A DNA stretch of 64,000 nt, taken from Marinobacterium jannaschii DSM 6295. GTDB lineage: Bacteria > Pseudomonadota > Gammaproteobacteria > Pseudomonadales > Balneatricaceae. Each line of letters begins with the position of its first letter. Position 1 is the stretch's first letter. The translations under genes and the position numbers were made by a program. Under the pieces are notes generated by a model. It saw only the letters and a program-made list of their open reading frames with translations. It searched no databases and was not told the DNA's origin. Of the stretch, positions 1 to 9,946 are shown piece after piece. Where the stretch lies: NCBI RefSeq assembly GCF_000620085.1, contig NZ_KK211067.1:108226-172225 (forward strand), given 5' to 3'.

Positions 1-641
1 ATTTTGTCGGTGTGCTCTCGCTGATTATTATCATTGTCTCCGGACTCTTTATCGGTATGGTGCTGGGCCTTCAGGGCTATACCATACTGGTGGACTATGG
101 TTCGGAGCAGGCTGTGGGCCAGATGGTGGCCCTGAGTCTGGTGCGGGAGATGGCGCCGGTCGTAACAGCGTTGCTGTTTGCCGGGCGGGCTGGATCTGCG
201 CTGACCGCAGAGATTGGTCTGATGAAGGCAACGGAACAGCTTTCCAGCCTTGAGATGATTGGTGTCGATCCTCTGCGACGTATCGTGGCGCCGCGCTTCT
301 GGGCCGGTTTCATCTGCCTGCCGGTTCTGGCAACAATATTTTCACTGGTTGGTGTCACGGGTGGTGCGCTGGTCGGTGTTGAATGGCTTGGCATATACGA
401 AGGATCGTTCTGGTCCAATATGCAAAATTCGGTCGATTTCTACGACGACATTGTGAACGGGCTTATTAAAGCCGTGGTGTTCGGTTTTGTCGTGACCTGG
501 ATCGCCGTTTTTCAGGGTTATGATTGTGTGCCGACTTCTGAGGGAATCAGTCAGGCTACAACCAGAACCGTCGTTTACAGCTCGCTTTCCGTGCTGGGAC
601 TGGACTTTATTTTGACTGCTTTGATGTTTGGAGACCTCTGA
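1..641 (+). CDS. mlaE: MlaE, phospholipid ABC transporter permease (5' end outside window)
   Basis: Inner-membrane permease of the Mla pathway, which moves phospholipids between the outer and inner membranes. The reading frame is open from the first bases of the window, so the N-terminus (about 50 residues of a roughly 260-residue family protein) is missing. The visible part has several hydrophobic segments and the MlaE-family block around [18 protein letters not shown], followed by the conserved [11 protein letters not shown] stretch. It is followed after one base by mlaD and then mlaC and mlaB, the standard operon order. The stop TGA is at 639-641. Identification rests on these motifs plus context and is secure. 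Confidence 0.95.
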   Translation, partial: FVGVLSLIIIIVSGLFIGMVLGLQGYTILVDYGSEQAVGQMVALSLVREMAPVVTALLFAGRAGSALTAEIGLMKATEQLSSLEMIGVDPLRRIVAPRFWAGFICLPVLATIFSLVGVTGGALVGVEWLGIYEGSFWSNMQNSVDFYDDIVNGLIKAVVFGFVVTWIAVFQGYDCVPTSEGISQATTRTVVYSSLSVLGLDFILTALMFGDL

Positions 642-642
642 T

Positions 643-1101
643 ATGCGCCTGAGGATTATGGAAATTAGTGTAGGGGCATTTTTGCTGATCGGAATATTGG
701 CACTGATGACGCTGGCACTGAATGTAAGCGGACTCAATCTGGCTGAGAGTAAGTCAACCTATAAGATCTATGCCCGCTTTGAGAATATCGGTGGGCTGAC
801 GCCGCGAGCCAAGGTGACGATGGCCGGTGTGGTTATCGGCCAGGTCAGCAGCATCACTCTGGATAAAGAGCGCTTTGTTGCGGTCGTGGGAATGGATATC
901 CATGACGATGTCGACTACCTCTCCAGCGACAGCTCCGTAGCGATCCTGACCGCCGGTCTGTTGGGCGAACAGTATATTGGCGTGACGGTCGGTGCGGATG
1001 AAGAGGTTATGAGTGCGGGCGATTTCTTTGAAGACACCCAATCTGCATTGGTTCTTGAGGAACTTATCAGCAAGTTTCTTTTCAATGAGGTTGGTGGATA
1101 A
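643..1101 (+). CDS. mlaD: MlaD, MCE-domain phospholipid-binding subunit
   Basis: Membrane-anchored MCE protein of the MlaFEDB complex; hexamers of MlaD form the periplasmic lipid channel. The 152-residue product has one N-terminal membrane segment (about residues 8-28) followed by an MCE domain containing YARFENIGGLTPRAKVTMAGV and the LLGEQYIGV motif. I chose ATG 643, which follows the mlaE stop and a GGAG-like site (631-634); an earlier in-frame ATG at 628 would overlap mlaE. Length is normal for gammaproteobacterial MlaD (about 150-180 residues). Confidence 0.95.
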   Translation: MRLRIMEISVGAFLLIGILALMTLALNVSGLNLAESKSTYKIYARFENIGGLTPRAKVTMAGVVIGQVSSITLDKERFVAVVGMDIHDDVDYLSSDSSVAILTAGLLGEQYIGVTVGADEEVMSAGDFFEDTQSALVLEELISKFLFNEVGG

Positions 1102-1116
1102 CGACAGGAAACCTAT

Positions 1117-1743
1117 ATGAACAAATTTCTAAAGCTGGTATGCGCAATTGTACTGACCTTCTCGACGGCCGCTCAGGCGTCCTGGGAGGAGGCGAGTCAG
1201 GTTATCGATAAGACCTCTAATGAGATGCTGGCGCTGATGGCGCAGGATGGCCTTATGGGCGAGGACAACCTGCCTAAGCTGGTCGATGAGGTGGATGGTC
1301 TGCTGGTCGAGATAATCGACTTCGACTACGTTTCCCGTGCGGTGATGGGTAAGTACTTCCGTCAGGCAAACGATGCGCAGAAGGCGCAGTTCAGTAAAGT
1401 CTTCAAGACAACTTTGCTGAAAACCTACGCTAAGGGGCTGTCCAGTTTCCAGATTGAACGTTTTGAACTGGTCGCGCCACGCAAGCAGAGCCCTAAGCCG
1501 AACAAGCAGGTGGTTACTGTCTTTGTATTTGATGCCAAAGGTACCAAGTACACGGTTCACTACTATATGTTGCAGCGTAATGGCCAGTGGCAGCTGACCA
1601 ATGTCAACCTGGACGGTCTTAACCTCCGCCAGACATTCCGCAGCCAGTTTGCTGACCTTGTACAGCGCTCTAAAGGCGACATCCAGGGCGCTATCGATGC
1701 CTGGCAGGATCATGTCACTAACAAGGCTGATGACCATGCCTGA
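1117..1743 (+). CDS. mlaC: MlaC, periplasmic phospholipid shuttle protein
   Basis: Soluble periplasmic carrier that passes phospholipids between the outer-membrane MlaA complex and MlaFEDB. The 208-residue protein begins with a clear signal peptide (lysine near the start, hydrophobic core, AQA cleavage region near residue 21). The Tgt2/MlaC fold is supported by VDEVDGLLVEIIDFDYVSRA and the motif KTLLKTYAKGL-like stretch near the middle. A start site AGGAA precedes the ATG. The last 8 bases overlap the start of mlaB, indicating translational coupling. Confidence 0.93.
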   Translation: MNKFLKLVCAIVLTFSTAAQASWEEASQVIDKTSNEMLALMAQDGLMGEDNLPKLVDEVDGLLVEIIDFDYVSRAVMGKYFRQANDAQKAQFSKVFKTTLLKTYAKGLSSFQIERFELVAPRKQSPKPNKQVVTVFVFDAKGTKYTVHYYMLQRNGQWQLTNVNLDGLNLRQTFRSQFADLVQRSKGDIQGAIDAWQDHVTNKADDHA

Positions 1744-2041
1744 GGCCCGTGCGACACGGGTCAGTGATCGTTGTCTGAAGCTGGAAGGGGATCTGACGTT
1801 TAATCAGATTATGGCTGTTAAGGTCGCCAGCGAGTCTTTGTTACTGAAGATGGACAATCAGATTGAAGTCGACTTTTCCGGTGTGACCAGAACCGACAGC
1901 TCTGCGCTGTCGTTCTGGCTGTGCTGTCTGCGCAGCGCAGACAGCAGTGGCCGCAGCCTGATCGCGAAGGCCGTTCCGGAGGAGCTTCTTGACGTTGCCC
2001 GGCTGGTTGGCCTGGGGCACTATTTCGGAGAAACAGCATAG
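1736..2041 (+). CDS. mlaB: MlaB, STAS-domain subunit of the Mla transporter
   Basis: Cytoplasmic STAS-domain protein that binds the MlaF ATPase and stabilises the MlaFEDB complex. The 101-residue product shows the STAS pattern: a beta strand with NQIEVDFSGVTRTDSSALSFW, where the serine/threonine-rich turn is typical. The longer frame upstream runs through mlaC in another frame, so a start at ATG 1736 (or 1730) is chosen; the gene overlaps mlaC by 8 bases. It is the last gene of the operon and ends at a strong terminator that begins in its stop codon. Confidence 0.88.
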   Translation: MPEARATRVSDRCLKLEGDLTFNQIMAVKVASESLLLKMDNQIEVDFSGVTRTDSSALSFWLCCLRSADSSGRSLIAKAVPEELLDVARLVGLGHYFGETA

Positions 2042-2066
2042 GCGACGCATTGCGTCGCCTTTTTTT
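2041..2066 (+). terminator. Rho-independent terminator of the mla operon
   Basis: A perfect 9-bp stem (GGCGACGCA/TGCGTCGCC, one-base loop) followed by seven T. It starts in the last base of the mlaB stop codon. Confidence 0.95.
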
Positions 2067-2224
2067 GCCTCATACGGTATCATTGGCCGCTTATATGTGC
2101 CTGCATCCAGCCCGCCGTGTGAAACCATCATTGCAATGTGTCGATCAGTCAGCAGTATCTCCTATGCTGTGGCTGCAATAGCGGTGGATGTTCAGGACAG
2201 TTTGTTAGTTAACGGGAGTCTCGC

Positions 2225-2470
2225 ATGCAGGCAGAAGACGTAAAACGCATTATCGAGTCGGAACTGGAAGGTTGCGAGGTTATCACCGCAGGCGAAGGTT
2301 GCGACTTTCAGGTTACGGTGATCGGTGATGTATTTGAGGGCCTACGCCCGGTACAGAAACAGCAGAAAGTTTATGGTTGCCTGAACGAATATATTGCCAA
2401 TGGCACCATCCACGCGCTGACGATCAAGACCTACACGCCGGAGCAGTGGGCTGCACTGCAGAGCAACTGA
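2225..2470 (+). CDS. ibaG: IbaG, BolA-family protein
   Basis: Small BolA-like protein (81 residues) of the IbaG/YrbA type, linked to iron-sulfur cluster trafficking with monothiol glutaredoxins and to acid/envelope stress. The BolA core is visible as the VKRIIESELEGCEVITAGEG block, a cysteine near residue 18, the VIGDVFEGLRPVQKQQKVY helix and a C-terminal IHALTIKTYTPEQW. It lies just 26 bases before murA, the conserved gammaproteobacterial arrangement. An ATG at 2225 follows GGGAG at 2214-2218. Confidence 0.94.
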   Translation: MQAEDVKRIIESELEGCEVITAGEGCDFQVTVIGDVFEGLRPVQKQQKVYGCLNEYIANGTIHALTIKTYTPEQWAALQSN

Positions 2471-2490
2471 AACCTTTCAGGGCCTGATAA

Positions 2491-3759
<1,269 letters not shown>

Positions 3760-3778
3760 TTACAGGTAGTAAAGAAGA

Positions 3779-4429
3779 ATGAAGCAGCAACTCACCATTG
3801 CTCTGTCGAAAGGGCGTATCCTCAAAGAAACTCTGCCGCTGTTGGCTGCCGCGAATATTGTGCCGGCTGAGGATATCCATAGCAGCCGTAAACTGATCTT
3901 CGATACCAACCATGACAACATTAAACTGGTTGTGATTCGTGCTACCGATGTACCTACCTACGTAGAGTATGGCGGTGCCGATATGGGTATCGCCGGTAAG
4001 GACGTACTGCTGGAGCATGGTGCTGAGGGGCTGTATGAGCCGCTGGATCTGGAAATCGCCAAGTGCAAGCTGATGGTTGCCGGTCCAAAAGATGCGCAGC
4101 CGGTTGAAGGGCGCATGAAGGTAGCCACCAAGTTCGTAAATGTCACCCGTGACTACTTTGCCCGTCAGGGCTGTCAGGTCGATATTATCAAGCTCTATGG
4201 TGCGATGGAGCTGGCGCCACTGATGGGACTGGCGGATCGTATCGTCGATATCGTAGATACCGGTAATACGCTGCGTGCTAACGGTCTGGAGCCGATGGAA
4301 GAGATGGCTGATATCAGTTCCCGCCTGGTGGTTGGTCATGCATCGATGAAGATGAAGCATCGTCAGATCCAGCCGATCCTTGACCAGCTGGCGATTGCCA
4401 TCGCCGCGCGTCGGGAGGGTGAGCAATGA
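3779..4429 (+). CDS. hisG: HisG, ATP phosphoribosyltransferase (short form)
   Basis: Catalyses the first step of histidine biosynthesis, ATP plus PRPP to phosphoribosyl-ATP. At 216 residues it is the short form, which lacks the C-terminal histidine-binding regulatory domain of the E. coli type (about 299 residues). Short HisG proteins work with the regulatory subunit HisZ, which is not in this window. Conserved features include [14 protein letters not shown] near the start and [16 protein letters not shown] near residue 165. The gene overlaps hisD by four bases (ATGA). Confidence 0.97.
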   Translation: MKQQLTIALSKGRILKETLPLLAAANIVPAEDIHSSRKLIFDTNHDNIKLVVIRATDVPTYVEYGGADMGIAGKDVLLEHGAEGLYEPLDLEIAKCKLMVAGPKDAQPVEGRMKVATKFVNVTRDYFARQGCQVDIIKLYGAMELAPLMGLADRIVDIVDTGNTLRANGLEPMEEMADISSRLVVGHASMKMKHRQIQPILDQLAIAIAARREGEQ

Positions 4430-5733
4430 GCCGGAACCAAATCCTGAAGCTGAATTCGGCTCAGGAGGACTTCGCCCGGCAGCTGGATCAGCTGCTGGCA
4501 TGGGAGTCTGTCTCTGATGAAAAGGTTAACCTGATCGTTAACGAGATTCTGGCGGCGGTAAAACAGCGTGGTGATGAAGCGGTGGTCGAATATACCAATC
4601 GCTTTGATCGCCTGTCTGCTGAGGCGATGGCTGATCTCGAGATGTCGTCTGAGCGATTGCAGCAGGCGCTGGAAAACCTGCCACAGGAGCAGCGACAGGC
4701 ACTGGAAACAGCGGCCGAGCGTATCCGTATCTACCATGAAAAGCAGAAATCGGATTCCTGGCAATACACTGAAGCCGACGGCACTATGCTGGGGCAGAAG
4801 GTTACGCCAATGGATCGGGTCGGGCTGTATGTGCCGGGTGGCAAAGCCTCGTATCCGTCTTCGGTGCTGATGAACGCTATGCCCGCCAAAGTGGCAGGTG
4901 TCGCAGAGATCATCATGGTGGTGCCGACACCGGATGGCGAGGTGAATGAACTGGTACTGGCTGCAGCTGCGCTGGCGGGTGTGGATCGTGTTTTCTGCAT
5001 CGGTGGTGCTCAGGCGGTGGCGGCACTGGCCTATGGTACTGAGACTGTGCCTAAGGTCGATAAGATTGTCGGTCCGGGCAATATCTTTGTCGCCACAGCC
5101 AAGCGCGCCGTATTCGGCGCTGTGGGTATCGATATGATTGCCGGACCATCGGAAATTCTGGTGGTCTGCGACGGTCAGACTGATCCCGACTGGATCGCCA
5201 TGGATCTGTTCTCACAGGCGGAACATGATGAGGATGCCCAGTCGATCCTGCTCTCCCCTGATGCCGCGTTCATTGATGCGGTGGAAGCCAGCATCAATAA
5301 GCTGCTGCCGACCATGGAACGTGAAGGCATTATTGAGGTTTCTCTGCGAGAGCGTGCCGCACTGATCAAAGTCGCCGACCTGGATGAAGCGATGGAGGTG
5401 ACAAACCGCATTGCACCTGAGCATCTGGAGCTTTCAGTCGAAGACCCGGAAGCGCTGGTGCCGCAGGTACGTCATGCCGGCGCGATTTTCATGGGGCGCT
5501 ATACCGCTGAGGCTCTGGGTGATTACTGTGCTGGCCCGAACCATGTATTGCCTACGTCCGGCACTGCCCGTTTTTCATCACCACTGGGGGTTTATGACTT
5601 CCAGAAGCGTTCTTCACTGATTATGTTTTCGGCTGATGGCGCTTCAGAAATGGGTAAAGTCGCATCGGTTCTGGCACGTGGTGAAAGCCTGACGGCACAC
5701 GCCCGTTCTGCGGAATACCGCATTAAGAAGTAA
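4426..5733 (+). CDS. hisD: HisD, histidinol dehydrogenase
   Basis: Zinc-dependent NAD enzyme that oxidises L-histidinol to L-histidine in two steps. The 435-residue length is normal. Signature blocks include [36 protein letters not shown], the metal and catalytic region [14 protein letters not shown], and APEHLEL. It is translationally coupled to hisG. No hisC follows it, unlike the order seen in pseudomonads; a terminator follows instead. Confidence 0.98.
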   Translation: MSRNQILKLNSAQEDFARQLDQLLAWESVSDEKVNLIVNEILAAVKQRGDEAVVEYTNRFDRLSAEAMADLEMSSERLQQALENLPQEQRQALETAAERIRIYHEKQKSDSWQYTEADGTMLGQKVTPMDRVGLYVPGGKASYPSSVLMNAMPAKVAGVAEIIMVVPTPDGEVNELVLAAAALAGVDRVFCIGGAQAVAALAYGTETVPKVDKIVGPGNIFVATAKRAVFGAVGIDMIAGPSEILVVCDGQTDPDWIAMDLFSQAEHDEDAQSILLSPDAAFIDAVEASINKLLPTMEREGIIEVSLRERAALIKVADLDEAMEVTNRIAPEHLELSVEDPEALVPQVRHAGAIFMGRYTAEALGDYCAGPNHVLPTSGTARFSSPLGVYDFQKRSSLIMFSADGASEMGKVASVLARGESLTAHARSAEYRIKK

Positions 5734-5756
5734 TCCGCAGGCGTTGCGGATGAACT

Positions 5757-5784
5757 AAAAAAGGCTCCTGATGGAGCCTTTTTT
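5757..5784. terminator. Bidirectional terminator between hisD and degS
   Basis: A-run, stem GGCTCC/GGAGCC with TGAT loop, T-run. It can serve hisD from the left and the convergent degS from the right. A second short stem (ATCCGCA/TGCGGAT, 5732-5750) lies just before it. Confidence 0.93.
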
Positions 5785-5810
5785 GTTGCCTGGAAATGGC
5801 TTGGTCAGTC

Positions 5811-6962
5811 TCAGTTTCGGCTGCGGGGGCGCTCGCCAATGGTGACATTAATCCTTACCGGCGTACCGTTGCGCAGCAGTGAGATAGCGATCTGGGTGCC
5901 AGGGGCGTATTTGGCGATGCGGTTCATCGAGCTGCGGCCATCGGCAATAGGCTGGTCATCGACGGCGATCATAATGTCACCCGGCTGGATGCCTGCCAGG
6001 TGGGCGGGCCCGTCCCTGAAAATACCCGCAATAATCAGCCCCTGCATTTTGTTCAGGTTGAAGGACTCAGCCAGTCCGGGCGTCATCTCCTGAATCTCAA
6101 TACCAAGCCAGCCACGGATAACCCGGCCATGTTCGATCAGGTCCTGCATTACTTTCTTCGACAGGTCTGAAGGGATTGCGAAACCGATGCCCTGCGAACC
6201 GCCGGATTTAGAGAAAATCGCCGTATTGATGCCGATCAGGTTGCCGTAGGCGTCGATCAGGGCGCCACCGGAGTTGCCCGGATTGATCGCCGCATCGGTC
6301 TGAATAAAGTCTTCGTAGGTATTGATGCCAAGGCTGTTGCGCCCCGTCGCGCTGATAATGCCCATCGTCACGGTCTGGCCGACGCCAAACGGGTTGCCGA
6401 TTGCCAGTACGACATCGCCGACCTGCATCTGGTCAGACGAGGTGAGGGTTATGCTGGGCAGGTCCTGCAGGTTTATCTTGAGGACTGCCAGATCGGTCTC
6501 CGGGTCGGTACCTATCACCTCGGCCATGGCCTCGCGACCATCCCGCAGGGCCACGACGATACTGTCTGCGCCGGAAATAACATGGTTGTTTGTCGCGATA
6601 TGGCCCTCAGGGGAAAGAATCACGCCGGAGCCAAGGCTTGACTGGATGCGCTCGCGCTGAGGCTGGTTTTCCAGATCGAAGAAATTGCGAAAGAACGGAT
6701 CGCTGTACAGCGGGTGGGTTTTCTGGCGAACCACCGTCCGGGTATAAATGTTGACTACCGCAGGCGCGGCACTGCTGACCGCGTCGGCATAGGAAACCGG
6801 GCCGGACGAACGACTAAAGGCAGGGGCTGACGGCTGGCTGGTTTCTTTGAACTCAACGGTTGTAACCTGCGGGCTCAGGATATCAGGAAAAAACCGTAAC
6901 AAAACCACCGCCGCGATCACACCGGTCAGCACCGGCCAGAGCAAAAAGGATAACTTTCGCAT
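5811..6962 (-). CDS. degS: DegS/AlgW-type periplasmic serine protease
   Basis: Membrane-anchored HtrA protease that senses misfolded outer-membrane proteins and starts RseA/MucA cleavage, activating the sigma-E envelope stress response. The 383-residue protein has one N-terminal membrane segment (about residues 5-24), a trypsin-like domain with His127 (NNHVISGAD), Asp157 (PETDLAVL) and Ser231 (NPGNSGGAL), and one PDZ domain near the C-terminus (about 265-375). A single PDZ and a membrane anchor mark it as DegS/AlgW rather than DegP. Its location next to hisGD and the NIF3 gene matches the algW region of pseudomonads. Confidence 0.92.
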   Translation of the reverse strand: MRKLSFLLWPVLTGVIAAVVLLRFFPDILSPQVTTVEFKETSQPSAPAFSRSSGPVSYADAVSSAAPAVVNIYTRTVVRQKTHPLYSDPFFRNFFDLENQPQRERIQSSLGSGVILSPEGHIATNNHVISGADSIVVALRDGREAMAEVIGTDPETDLAVLKINLQDLPSITLTSSDQMQVGDVVLAIGNPFGVGQTVTMGIISATGRNSLGINTYEDFIQTDAAINPGNSGGALIDAYGNLIGINTAIFSKSGGSQGIGFAIPSDLSKKVMQDLIEHGRVIRGWLGIEIQEMTPGLAESFNLNKMQGLIIAGIFRDGPAHLAGIQPGDIMIAVDDQPIADGRSSMNRIAKYAPGTQIAISLLRNGTPVRINVTIGERPRSRN

Positions 6963-7042
6963 ATATAGTTTGGCTGAAGACTAGGACGGGAATTAGAATT
7001 ATACGGATAGTTCTAACGATTTGTGAATGAAAAAGCATTGAT

Positions 7043-7804
7043 ATGTCAGTAAAAACAGAAGAACTGATCGCTGCTCTGGATAACCTGCTGGAGCCGGGAC
7101 AGTTTCGCGATTACGCGCCAAACGGGCTTCAGGTTGAAGGATGTCCGGAAGTGAAGCGACTGGTGTCCGGAGTGACTGCATCGCAGGCACTACTGGATGC
7201 TGCGGTAGAGTGGGAAGCGGATGCGATACTGGTGCATCATGGCTATTTCTGGAAAGGCGAAGACGCCTGTATCCGGGGAATTAAGCGAAAGCGCCTGAAG
7301 ACCCTGCTGGACCATGATATCAACCTGCTTGCCTATCACCTGCCACTGGATGCCCATGCAACCCTTGGCAACAATGCCCGGCTGGGTGACCTGCTGGGAC
7401 TTAAGGTAACCGGTGGCCTTGAAGTGGGAAATCCGCGCAGTATTGGCCTGGTCGGTGAGCTTGAAACTGCATTGACCGCGCAGCAACTGACACAACGGAT
7501 CGCCACTGTATTGGGGCGGGAGCCGCTGCATATAGATGGTGGTCCCGAGCTGATCCGGACGTTGGGCTGGTGTAGCGGCGGTGCCCAGGGTTATATCGAA
7601 AAGGCGGTGGCGCTGGGGCTGGATGCATTTATCTCCGGCGAAGTATCAGAACCGACATTTCACAGCGCGCAGGAGAACGGAATTCACTATTTTGCTGCCG
7701 GCCATCACGCGACCGAGCGCTATGGTGCAAAGGCGGTGGGTGAATATCTGGCCGAGGCGTTTGCACTGGAGCATCGTTTTATCGATATTCCGAACCCGGT
7801 GTAA
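7043..7804 (+). CDS. NIF3/YbgI-family dinuclear metal protein
   Basis: Member of the NIF3 (YbgI, DUF34) family, widespread metal-binding proteins. Some recent work links the family to GTP cyclohydrolase I or metal-insertion roles, but the function is not settled. The 253-residue length is that of E. coli YbgI. Metal-ligand motifs are visible: VHHGYFW near residue 64, the YHLPLDAH segment, and FAAGHHATERYG near the C-terminus. It is transcribed divergently from degS with about 80 bases between them and converges on zapG. Confidence 0.9.
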   Translation: MSVKTEELIAALDNLLEPGQFRDYAPNGLQVEGCPEVKRLVSGVTASQALLDAAVEWEADAILVHHGYFWKGEDACIRGIKRKRLKTLLDHDINLLAYHLPLDAHATLGNNARLGDLLGLKVTGGLEVGNPRSIGLVGELETALTAQQLTQRIATVLGREPLHIDGGPELIRTLGWCSGGAQGYIEKAVALGLDAFISGEVSEPTFHSAQENGIHYFAAGHHATERYGAKAVGEYLAEAFALEHRFIDIPNPV

Positions 7805-7817
7805 ATGAATGAAAAAA

Positions 7818-7876
7818 GCCCCCGCTCAGTACTTAACTTCATTCCCGGGGGATGGCGTTAAGTGCGGAGCGGAGGC
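7818..7876 (-). terminator. Long imperfect hairpin, terminator of zapG
   Basis: Two 20-base arms (7818-7837 and 7857-7876) pair with only a few mismatches around an 18-base loop. Reading leftward, the hairpin is followed by a run of six T (complement of 7812-7817), so it fits a terminator for the minus-strand zapG. No T-run follows on the plus strand. Confidence 0.8.
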
Positions 7877-7891
7877 TATTTAACGAAAGCC

Positions 7892-8446
7892 TCAGGCTTG
7901 CTGCTGAGGTTTCTCGGTCTCTTTCAGCTCTGCCAGCGATGCCGGTTCCTGCGCAGTGCTCTCTTCTTCGGCTTCCTCTTTCAGGCCAAAGGTCTCGGAC
8001 AGGGTGCCTTCTTCATCCGGTTTCTTTGGTGCATAGTCGCGCGGAGCTTCAGGTGATCCCGCAGCCTCATCGCTTGCTGTCGGCTCTGCGATGGTCTCGG
8101 CGACGACACTTTCCTGTTCTTCTGACTCCGGCAGTGCAGGCTGCATCGCGGCGGCCAGTGCTTTGCTGGCGGCGGGATCTTTGCACAACTCGCCGGCGCT
8201 CTGGGCCAGGTGCTTATGTACGGCGGCGTAGCTGCTGGTCAGGTCGTTAACCAGATCAGCCGTCTGTACGAAATTGGCGGAGACCTGCTCTTTATAGGTT
8301 TCCAGCTCGTGGCGGGCTTCATTCAACTGATCTGTCAGTTCCTGCTGCTGGTTGCTCTGGCCTCCGGAGCGGCCAAGCATAAATCCGATAGCTGCACCGA
8401 CAGCCAGTGCAATAAGGGCGATTAGCCAAACGCTACTTTCTTCCAC
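7892..8446 (-). CDS. zapG: ZapG/YhcB-family membrane protein (DUF1043)
   Basis: Inner-membrane protein of the YhcB/ZapG family, implicated in cell envelope growth and division. The 184-residue sequence has one N-terminal membrane segment (about residues 6-24) ending in FMLGR, a coiled-coil helix (QQQELTDQLNEARHELETYK), and the conserved segment ASKALAAAMQPALP. The last third is acidic and low in complexity, rich in E, A, P and S, and probably disordered. It is encoded on the minus strand between the NIF3 gene and nnrS. Confidence 0.87.
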   Translation of the reverse strand: MEESSVWLIALIALAVGAAIGFMLGRSGGQSNQQQELTDQLNEARHELETYKEQVSANFVQTADLVNDLTSSYAAVHKHLAQSAGELCKDPAASKALAAAMQPALPESEEQESVVAETIAEPTASDEAAGSPEAPRDYAPKKPDEEGTLSETFGLKEEAEEESTAQEPASLAELKETEKPQQQA

Positions 8447-8628
8447 TTCTTTTCCTCTACATCCTGCTATAGAGATCCGGATACTGGCCGGACCATGTGT
8501 ACACTCTGGGCCTTTGTGGCGCAGAGCTGATGGCGCTTTCCGGGTTCATCTGAACCGGCGGGGTTATGGTGCCTCAAACTCCGGATACTACAGGGTTGCG
8601 CACCTTTCACGGCCCCATAGGATAATGC
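8447..8628. other. Intergenic region upstream of zapG
   Basis: About 180 bases between zapG and the nnrS terminator. It should carry the zapG promoter. CCGGATACT occurs twice (8477 and 8581). I see no gene or clear RNA. Confidence 0.4.
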
Positions 8629-8657
8629 AAAAAAACGGGAAAGCCTAAGCTTTCCCG
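8629..8657 (-). terminator. Terminator of nnrS
   Basis: Perfect 9-bp stem (CGGGAAAGC/GCTTTCCCG, four-base loop) with seven A on the left, which read as a U-run on the minus strand. Confidence 0.93.
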
Positions 8658-8705
8658 AGTTGTACTTTGTTGTGTATCAATTTTTGAGTCTCCGGGGGTG
8701 TAACG

Positions 8706-9884
8706 CTAGCCATAGAGTCCATCCTTGCGAGGCCGGATCAGAATAGCGCTGTAGCGCACCAGAAACAGGATCCAGGCCAGTGACCATAATGTGCCCGCCA
8801 AGTGAAGCCCGGTCAGGTAGGGTAATGGCAGCCAGCTGATACTGACTCGCACTGCTGCAGCGGCGAACATCAGCAGGAAGGCAACCAGTACTACCGGTGT
8901 GACCTCCAGCGGTCGGGCGGTATGGCCCAGGGACACCCGTGCCATCATGCCCAGTGTCAGGCAGCCGATCGCCCCGGCGGCAAAGGCGTGGATGGCAATG
9001 GAGCCTGACAGCAGACTCGCCGCGGCAAGGGCTGAGAGGCTAAAGCCGAGTGCCAGAAAGGCATAGCCAAGGTGGAGTATCCACACCAACGGGACTTTGA
9101 ACAGGCGGGCATGGAACCAGCCGGCAAGGCGTATCCAGTGCACGGCTGCAGCCAGTGCGCCGGTTACCACCATCAGGCTGTTCCAGTGCGTGAACTGTGC
9201 CACCAGCCAGATAACGGTGACCGGGATGACCGCTTTTTCGATCAGCGGAAAGCGGGTGCAGCTGACCTGTCCCAGCCCCCTTTCGGTAAAGAAGGGGATA
9301 ACCCGGCCGCCGAGAATAGCGATCACCATCGCAGTGAGGTACAGCGCCAGATGCAGTCCGTTGATCGCGGTTGATTCGGTTACGCCGAGCAGTTCCAGGT
9401 GCACCAGCAGGTTGGCCAGGAAAAATGCCGCTAAAATTGGAATAAAGACCAGATTGCGATAGTTGCGCGACTTCAGAATGGGAATTGCCAGTGCGACGGC
9501 GACCACCGGGCTGAAGGCAAGATCAACGGCAGCGATCAGCCAGTGAGGTGTTGCGGGAACAAACGGCAATAGCCGGCCCAGCAGCCATAGCACGGTCAGT
9601 GCAATCAGTGACTTGCCGAAGGGGGTCTGTACTGAAGTCCAGGTCCGGGCGGCGGTTAGCAGGAAACCACTGATAATGGCAAAGGTATAGCCCAGCAGCA
9701 TTTCATGACCATGCCAGTAAACACCGTAGCCATAGTAGGGCGGTTGGGTTCCGTTACTGTAACTGACCAGCCAGTACAGCATCATCACGGCCGCAGAGAG
9801 TGCCCCCAGCAAGAAAAAGGGTCTGAAGCCCAGATTAAAGAGTGCAAAAGGCCCGGTTTTGCGGGGTTCCTGTAATTGAATCAT
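8706..9884 (-). CDS. nnrS: NnrS-family heme/copper membrane protein
   Basis: Polytopic inner-membrane protein of the NnrS family, associated with nitric oxide metabolism and protection against nitrosative stress. The 392-residue sequence is very hydrophobic, with about 12 predicted membrane segments, and begins with the family signature FNLGFRPFFLLGA, followed by YWHGHEMLLGYTFAIISGFLLTAA, whose histidines are typical of the family. No denitrification genes or obvious FNR/NnrR box (TTGAT-N4-ATCAA) are seen upstream, so its control is unclear. It is divergent from the btuF-like gene with about 60 bases between the starts. Confidence 0.92.
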   Translation of the reverse strand: MIQLQEPRKTGPFALFNLGFRPFFLLGALSAAVMMLYWLVSYSNGTQPPYYGYGVYWHGHEMLLGYTFAIISGFLLTAARTWTSVQTPFGKSLIALTVLWLLGRLLPFVPATPHWLIAAVDLAFSPVVAVALAIPILKSRNYRNLVFIPILAAFFLANLLVHLELLGVTESTAINGLHLALYLTAMVIAILGGRVIPFFTERGLGQVSCTRFPLIEKAVIPVTVIWLVAQFTHWNSLMVVTGALAAAVHWIRLAGWFHARLFKVPLVWILHLGYAFLALGFSLSALAAASLLSGSIAIHAFAAGAIGCLTLGMMARVSLGHTARPLEVTPVVLVAFLLMFAAAAVRVSISWLPLPYLTGLHLAGTLWSLAWILFLVRYSAILIRPRKDGLYG

Positions 9885-9946
9885 GGCGGTGACCTCCGGC
9901 CATTCAGGTGGCGGTGTATACTGTCGAGTCAGTGGGTGGTTGTATT

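Noticed and set aside
9885-9946. Cobalamin riboswitch before btuF
   Set aside because: The gap between nnrS and btuF is too short and lacks the B12-box sequence.
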